Positions 33,704 through 37,968 of a stretch of DNA of 37,968 bases are shown piece by piece. The stretch lies in assembly GCA_038243395.1 (NCBI GenBank), contig JBBSRC010000033.1, forward strand, positions 1 to 37,968. Reading direction: 5' to 3'. Origin of the DNA: Gelidibacter sp038243395. GTDB taxonomy: Bacteria; Bacteroidota; Bacteroidia; Flavobacteriales; Flavobacteriaceae. A model generated the notes under the pieces. That model saw nothing but the letters and a program-made list of their open reading frames with translations. It had not been told where the DNA came from and ran no database searches. The translations under genes and the position numbers were made by a program. Each line of letters starts with the position of its first letter. Positions within the stretch are counted from its first letter, which is position 1.

Positions 33704-33739
33704 AAAACCTCAAGAAAGAAGCTGCTTTTTTGAGGTTTT
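33704..33739 (-). terminator. Intrinsic terminator after carA
   Basis: A 15-bp stem with one G-U wobble (33704-33718 with 33725-33739) around a 6-nt loop lies 5 bp past the carA stop. On the minus strand the stem ends in T-rich sequence. Confidence 0.8.
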
Positions 33740-33743
33740 AGTA

Positions 33744-34847
33744 CTATTTATTTTTGATATTTTCTATAAATTGATCAAACAGATATGAGGCATCATGTGG
33801 ACCAGGACTCGATTCAGGATGGTATTGTACCGAGAACACATTTTTTGATTTCATCCGCATCCCTGCAACCGTATTATCGTTTAAATGGTTGTGTGTAATT
33901 TCAATGTCTGGATGTTGTTCTGTTTCTTCTCTATTGAGTGCAAAACCATGATTTTGGGAAGTAATCTCACCTTTTCCTGTAATAAGATTTTTAACAGGAT
34001 GATTAATACCTCTATGGCCATTATTCATCTTATAGGTTGAAATGCCATTAGCCAAACCAATAATTTGATGGCCAAGACAAATTCCGAAGAGTGGTAAGTT
34101 GCGCTTGATAATTTCTTGCGTTAAAGCGATAACACCGTGCAAAGGTTCAGGATCTCCTGGACCATTGGAAAGAAAGAATCCATCCGGTTCGAAAGCATTC
34201 ATTTCGTCAAAAGTGGCATCGTATGGAAATACTTTTATGTATACATCTTTTTTGGACAAATTGCGAAGAATATTCTTTTTAATGCCCAAATCTAATGCGG
34301 CAACACGATAAGTCGCATTTTCATTGCCCACAAAATAAGCTTCCTTTGTACTCACTTTTGATGCAAGTTCCAGACCTACCATTTGTGGTATTTCTGCTAA
34401 CTGCTTTTTTAATTCTTCTATATTGTCCACTTCCGTAGAAATGACCGCATTCATGGCGCCATTATCACGAATGTAGCTCACTAAAGCGCGTGTATCGACA
34501 TCAGAAATAGCGAGTAGATTAAATTTATCGAAGAACTCCTCCAAAGAACCATCCGCTGCTGGTCTGGAATAAGTGTAACTGAAATTCTTGCAGATCAATC
34601 CTGCTATTTGAATGGCATCAGATTCTACTTCGTCAGCAAGGGTTCCATAATTACCCAAATGGGAACTGGTTGCTACCATTAATTGGCCATAATAGGATGG
34701 GTCTGTTATTACTTCCTGATACCCAGTGGCACCAGTGTTAAAGCAAATTTCCCCAAAGGCTGAGCCTTGTTTTCCTATTGATTTTCCGTGAAAAATGGTA
34801 CCATCTGCAAGAAGAATGATGGCTTTGTGTCTTTTAGTATATTTCAC
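33744..34847 (-). CDS. carA: Carbamoyl-phosphate synthase small subunit
   Basis: CarA hydrolyses glutamine and passes ammonia to CarB for carbamoyl phosphate, used for arginine and pyrimidines. The 367-residue protein has the N-terminal CPSase domain (ALVSYIRDNGAMNAVI) and a class I glutamine amidotransferase domain. The nucleophile Cys is in FGICLGHQIIGLA, and the His-Glu pair is in SVQYHPESSPGPHDASYLF. It is full length. The large subunit gene carB is not adjacent: eno lies downstream past a terminator. It is therefore transcribed apart from carB, between eno and the ribosomal cluster. Confidence 0.97.
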   Translation of the reverse strand: MKYTKRHKAIILLADGTIFHGKSIGKQGSAFGEICFNTGATGYQEVITDPSYYGQLMVATSSHLGNYGTLADEVESDAIQIAGLICKNFSYTYSRPAADGSLEEFFDKFNLLAISDVDTRALVSYIRDNGAMNAVISTEVDNIEELKKQLAEIPQMVGLELASKVSTKEAYFVGNENATYRVAALDLGIKKNILRNLSKKDVYIKVFPYDATFDEMNAFEPDGFFLSNGPGDPEPLHGVIALTQEIIKRNLPLFGICLGHQIIGLANGISTYKMNNGHRGINHPVKNLITGKGEITSQNHGFALNREETEQHPDIEITHNHLNDNTVAGMRMKSKNVFSVQYHPESSPGPHDASYLFDQFIENIKNK

Positions 34848-34962
34848 AATAAAAATATTACTTTAATTGTTATTATTATTTATCCAAGTATGAAATTGAA
34901 ATCGTTAAAAGCAGAGGAGATTCACGCCCGCGCGGGAACCAAGTTTTGCAAAATTGCATAAA

Positions 34963-34994
34963 AAAAAGGATAAACTAAAACGTTTATCCTTTTT
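34963..34994 (-). terminator. Intrinsic terminator after rplQ (end of the ribosomal operon)
   Basis: AAAAAGGATAAAC (34963-34975) pairs with GTTTATCCTTTTT (34982-34994), a perfect 13-bp stem with a 6-nt loop, 22 bp past the rplQ stop. The minus strand ends in a run of T. Confidence 0.9.
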
Positions 34995-35016
34995 ATATTT
35001 ATAAATAACTACCCAT

Positions 35017-35535
35017 TTATTCTTCCTCGTTGGCTGCTTTTTTATCAACAACTGGAGCTGCGGTTGTTGCAGTACCTTCGGCAGTAGTAGCAGTCGCGTC
35101 AACAGTATCGTCAGATTTTTTAGAACGACCTCTACGAGTTGTTTTCTTTTTAGGTTGCTTATCAGCATTGTAGATTTCGTTGTAATCTACCAATTCGATC
35201 ATTGCCATATCAGCGTTATCACCCAAACGATTTCCTAACTTGATGATACGAGTGTATCCTCCTGGACGATCGCCAACTTTTGGTGCAACATCTCTGAACA
35301 ATTCAGCTACCACTTCTTTTTGTCTTAAACGACTATAAACAATACGTCTGTTGTGCGTAGTGTCTTCTTTAGACTTTGTAATCATTGGCTCCACAAATTG
35401 TTGTAAAGCTTTTGCTTTTGCAACCGTTGTGTTAATACGCTTGTGTTCTATTAAAGAACAAGCCATATTTGCCAACATTGATTTTCTATGTGCCGTTTTA
35501 CGACTTAAATGGTTGAATTTCTTTCCGTGTCTCAT
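35017..35535 (-). CDS. rplQ: 50S ribosomal protein L17
   Basis: Residues 1-118 are the L17 core: MRHGKKFNHLSRKTAHRKSM, LIEHKRINTTVAKAKAL, then DRPGGYTRIIKLGNRLGDNA and AMIELVDYN. The 172-residue length exceeds the E. coli form (127) by a C-terminal tail. It begins with a basic stretch (KKKTTRRGRSKK), then an Ala/Thr/Asp-rich part and a closing KKAANEEE. Such tails are usual in Bacteroidota L17. It is the last gene of the alpha operon. A 126-bp gap separates it from rpoA. Confidence 0.96.
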   Translation of the reverse strand: MRHGKKFNHLSRKTAHRKSMLANMACSLIEHKRINTTVAKAKALQQFVEPMITKSKEDTTHNRRIVYSRLRQKEVVAELFRDVAPKVGDRPGGYTRIIKLGNRLGDNADMAMIELVDYNEIYNADKQPKKKTTRRGRSKKSDDTVDATATTAEGTATTAAPVVDKKAANEEE

Positions 35536-35661
35536 GACATTTTTGAATTTGACATCATCTTGCTACCATATCCATCCGGAGAGCAAATTATGTGTCGTTA
35601 ATAATCTTTTATTTTGAAAAAATCAGAAATCGTTAATTGTAAAATTACAATCTAAAATGTT

Positions 35662-36654
35662 CTAGTCTTTATCTAATTTGTATTTGCTTAAATCCATTCC
35701 GAAGCTAAGACCTTTAACACTCACTAGTTCTTCTAGTTCTGTTAATGATTTCTTACCAAAATTTCTGAATTTCATTAAATCATTTTTGTTGTAGGCCACT
35801 AAATCACCAAGAGAATCTACTTCAGCAGCTTTCAAGCAATTAAGCGCACGTACTGACAGATCTAAATCAACCAATTTGGTTTTCAATAGTTGTCTCATGT
35901 GAAGTGACTCTTCATCATAAGTTTCTGTTTGTGCAATTTCATCAGCTTCTAAAGTGATACGCTCATCAGAGAATAGCATGAAGTGGTGGATTAAAATCTT
36001 AGCCGCTTCAGTTAATGCATCTTTAGGATTGATTGAACCGTCTGTAACAATTTCGAAAACAAGTTTCTCGTAGTCAGTTTTTTGCTCAACACGGAAGTTT
36101 TCAACCGCGTACTTCACGTTTCTTATTGGCGTATAAATTGAATCTGTAAAAATAGTTCCAATCGGTGCAGATGCTTTTTTATTTTCTTCTGCAGGAACAT
36201 ATCCTCTACCTTTTTCAATCGTCAACTCCATATTGATGCTCACTTTGGAATCTAAATTACAGATAACTAAGTCTTTGTTCAGAACTTGAAATCCTGAAAT
36301 AAACTTTTGGAAATCCCCAGCTGTAATTTTGTCTTGTCCTGAAATTGAGATTGTAACGGTTTCGTTATCAATTTCATCAATTTGACGCTTAAAGTTAATT
36401 TGCTTTAAGTTCAAAACTATTTCAGTAACATCTTCAACTACACCAGCAATTGTAGAAAACTCGTGATCAACACCTTCAATTCTTACAGAAGTAATTGCAA
36501 ATCCTTCCAAAGAAGATAACAAAACTCTTCTTAAAGCATTACCTACTGTCAATCCATAGCCAGGCTCTAAAGGTCTGAATTCAAACTTCCCTTCAAAAGG
36601 AGTTGAATCAATCATAATCACCTTGTCGGGCTTTTGAAAATTTAATATTGCCAT
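35662..36654 (-). CDS. rpoA: RNA polymerase alpha subunit
   Basis: The 330-residue subunit has the N-terminal assembly domain (FEFRPLEPGYGLTVGNALRR, LLSSLEGFAITSVRIEGV, and the EDVTEIVLNLKQI segment). After a linker (about 230-250) comes the alpha-CTD with two helix-hairpin-helix motifs, LSVRALNCLKAAEVDSLGDL and NDLMKFRNFGKKSLTELEEL, which contact DNA UP elements and activators. It is full length, 20 bp downstream of rpsD. The start ATG at 36654 gives MAILNFQKPDKV, as expected. Confidence 0.98.
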   Translation of the reverse strand: MAILNFQKPDKVIMIDSTPFEGKFEFRPLEPGYGLTVGNALRRVLLSSLEGFAITSVRIEGVDHEFSTIAGVVEDVTEIVLNLKQINFKRQIDEIDNETVTISISGQDKITAGDFQKFISGFQVLNKDLVICNLDSKVSINMELTIEKGRGYVPAEENKKASAPIGTIFTDSIYTPIRNVKYAVENFRVEQKTDYEKLVFEIVTDGSINPKDALTEAAKILIHHFMLFSDERITLEADEIAQTETYDEESLHMRQLLKTKLVDLDLSVRALNCLKAAEVDSLGDLVAYNKNDLMKFRNFGKKSLTELEELVSVKGLSFGMDLSKYKLDKD

Positions 36655-36674
36655 ATTGCGTTTTGTATCAGTTA

Positions 36675-37280
36675 TTATTTAGAGTATAATTCGACGATAA
36701 ATTGTTCGTTGATATTTTCTGGAATTTGAACTCTAGCAGGAATCGAAACATACGTTCCTTGTTTAGTTTCGCTGTTCCATGTCATCCACTCGTATACGTT
36801 GTTAGAGTTAGACAACGAAGTTTGAATGATTTCAAGAGATTTTGATTTCTCTCTGATGGCAACATTGTCACCAGCTTTCAATTGGTAAGAAGGAATGTTT
36901 ACGATCTCTCCATTCACCGTAATGTGTCTGTGAGAAACTAATTGGCGAGCACCATTACGTGAAGGCGCTAATCCCAATCTGTAAACCACGTTATCCAAAC
37001 GAGACTCACATAATTGTAACAACACTTCACCAGTAATACCTGTTGCAGCAGTTGCTTTCTTAAACATGTTTCTGAATTGCTTTTCCAATATACCGTAAGT
37101 ATATTTAGCTTTCTGCTTTTCCATTAACTGGATAGAGTACTCAGATTTCTTTCCACGACGCTTGTTTGCACCATGTTGACCAGGAGGATAGTTTCTTTTT
37201 TCGAAAGCTTTATCATCTCCGTAAATAGCTTCACCGAATTTTCGGGCTATTTTTGTTTTAGGACCAGTATATCTTGCCAT
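36675..37280 (-). CDS. rpsD: 30S ribosomal protein S4
   Basis: S4 is a primary assembly protein of the 30S body that binds 16S rRNA. The 201-residue protein starts MARYTGPKTKIARKFGEAIY and has YPPGQHGANKRRGKKSEYSI, the S4 RNA-binding domain (ESRLDNVVYRLGLAPSRNGA, HITVNGEIVNIPSYQL) and a normal C-terminus. Like most Bacteroidota S4 it lacks the N-terminal zinc-finger cysteines. It lies 20 bp before rpoA and 178 bp after rpsK. A hairpin and a promoter-like element sit in that gap. Confidence 0.98.
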   Translation of the reverse strand: MARYTGPKTKIARKFGEAIYGDDKAFEKRNYPPGQHGANKRRGKKSEYSIQLMEKQKAKYTYGILEKQFRNMFKKATAATGITGEVLLQLCESRLDNVVYRLGLAPSRNGARQLVSHRHITVNGEIVNIPSYQLKAGDNVAIREKSKSLEIIQTSLSNSNNVYEWMTWNSETKQGTYVSIPARVQIPENINEQFIVELYSK

Positions 37281-37388
37281 TTCTTAATTTGATTTTGAGA
37301 GTGTCTATGAATTAAGGTCTTAATCTATCCTTCGATAAACAGGAATCTCTCTTTTTTTGATACTTGTTATTAATTTTTTTTCAGTTTG

Positions 37389-37417
37389 CAAATTTACATA
37401 TAAAAAATCAATATCAA
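37389..37417 (-). promoter_or_regulatory. Candidate internal promoter upstream of rpsD
   Basis: On the minus strand TTG (37417-37415) is followed after 18 bp by TAAATTTG (37396-37389), a full TAnnTTTG match with accepted spacing. It lies 109 bp before the rpsD ATG and could start a separate rpsD-rpoA-rplQ transcript. Confidence 0.5.
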
Positions 37418-37442
37418 CCATTTAATATGATTGATATTGATT
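37406..37442 (-). terminator. Hairpin with T run after rpsK, terminator-like
   Basis: AATCAATATCAA (37406-37417) pairs perfectly with TTGATATTGATT (37431-37442) across a 13-nt loop. On the minus strand it is followed by TTTT, as after rpsK. The stem is AT-rich and hence weak, so it may only attenuate. It contains the TTG of the candidate promoter. Confidence 0.5.
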
Positions 37443-37458
37443 ATAAATACGTTATAAA

Positions 37459-37848
37459 TTATACACGTCTACGTTTTGGAGGGCGACATCCGTTATGTGG
37501 TAATGGAGTAACGTCAATAATTTCTGTTACTTCAATACCTGCATTGTGGATAGAACGGATAGCAGATTCTCTACCGTTACCTGGTCCTTTTACATAAACT
37601 TTCACTTTCTTCAGTCCAGCTTCTTTTGCTACACCAGCAGCATCTTCAGCGGCAACTTGAGCAGCGTATGGAGTATTCTTTTTAGAACCTCTAAAACCCA
37701 TCTTACCAGCTGATGACCAAGAAATCACATCACCTTTTTTGTTTGTCAAAGAAACAATGATATTGTTGAATGAAGCTGCAATATGTGCCTCTCCATTTGC
37801 TTCAACAATAACCTTACGTTTTTTAACTTTTGTACTTGACTTTGCCAT
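37459..37848 (-). CDS. rpsK: 30S ribosomal protein S11
   Basis: S11 forms part of the 30S platform near the mRNA exit. The 129-residue protein is full length and shows HIAASFNNIIVSLTNKKGDV, SWSSAGKMGFRGSKKNTPYA, VKVYVKGPGNGRESAIRSI and the basic end TPLPHNGCRPPKRRRV. It is followed on the minus strand by rpsD, rpoA and rplQ, the standard alpha-operon order. rpsM, expected next upstream, is not seen in the remaining 120 bp. Confidence 0.98.
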   Translation of the reverse strand: MAKSSTKVKKRKVIVEANGEAHIAASFNNIIVSLTNKKGDVISWSSAGKMGFRGSKKNTPYAAQVAAEDAAGVAKEAGLKKVKVYVKGPGNGRESAIRSIHNAGIEVTEIIDVTPLPHNGCRPPKRRRV

Positions 37849-37968
37849 AAATTTTTAGTTTCTAGTTGTTAGCTTTTAGTTGTTAGAATCCTAGACTTTT
37901 ACATTTCAGACAGATTCATCTAACGCTCTAATTACTAATGACTAATGTCTTGTTATTATTTAGTTACT

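Overview
The window is a chromosomal segment of a Bacteroidota bacterium, most likely a member of the Flavobacteriaceae. The DNA is AT-rich. Many genes are preceded by the Bacteroidota -7 promoter element TAnnTTTG rather than by strong Shine-Dalgarno sites. Typical flavobacterial families are present: DUF2911, DUF481, the LUD protein next to ftsH, and a ribosomal alpha operon with rpoA and rplQ. Nearly everything is housekeeping or common flavobacterial accessory content. No phage, CRISPR array, insertion sequence, tRNA or rRNA was found.

Layout. Positions 1-2040 hold the start of asparagine synthetase B (cut by the window edge), a DUF2911 periplasmic protein, queE and an unusual lipoprotein version of RidA. 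Positions 2098-8080 are a run of plus-strand genes: a HerA/YjgR-like ATPase, a lipoprotein, a YitT-type membrane protein, a cupin, an alpha/beta hydrolase, the rRNA pseudouridine synthase RluF, a small membrane protein and a VOC protein. Positions 8095-13553 run on the minus strand: a YwaF-like membrane gene broken by a frameshift, folD, a decayed four-helix-bundle (23S intervening-sequence type) gene between CAGT-rich repeats, ffh and argS. After about 700 bp without a gene comes an orphan TPR histidine kinase. It converges on ctlX across a seven-copy 24-bp tandem repeat. An M14 carboxypeptidase, a HEPN-like orphan, a Nudix hydrolase, pyrE, an SRPBCC protein and birA follow.

Positions 23028-27951 form a plus-strand cluster of rsfS, ftsH, a LUD protein, cdsA, psd and an acyl-CoA-binding protein: membrane protein quality control followed by phosphatidylethanolamine synthesis. 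After that come an OmpA C-terminal relic, a small membrane protein, an arginine-deiminase-like hydrolase, gltA, a DUF481 protein, another decayed gene remnant, eno, carA and the end of the ribosomal alpha operon (rplQ, rpoA, rpsD, rpsK, all minus strand).

No complete new defence or metabolic system is evident. The features that most deserve a second look are the decayed four-helix-bundle cassette with its flanking repeats, the 24-bp tandem repeat between convergent genes, the orphan HEPN protein, the exported RidA lipoprotein, and two places (ftsH/LUD and rpsK/rpsD) where a terminator hairpin adjoins or contains parts of a Bacteroidota promoter. All functional calls rest on motif recognition by eye; no database search was run.
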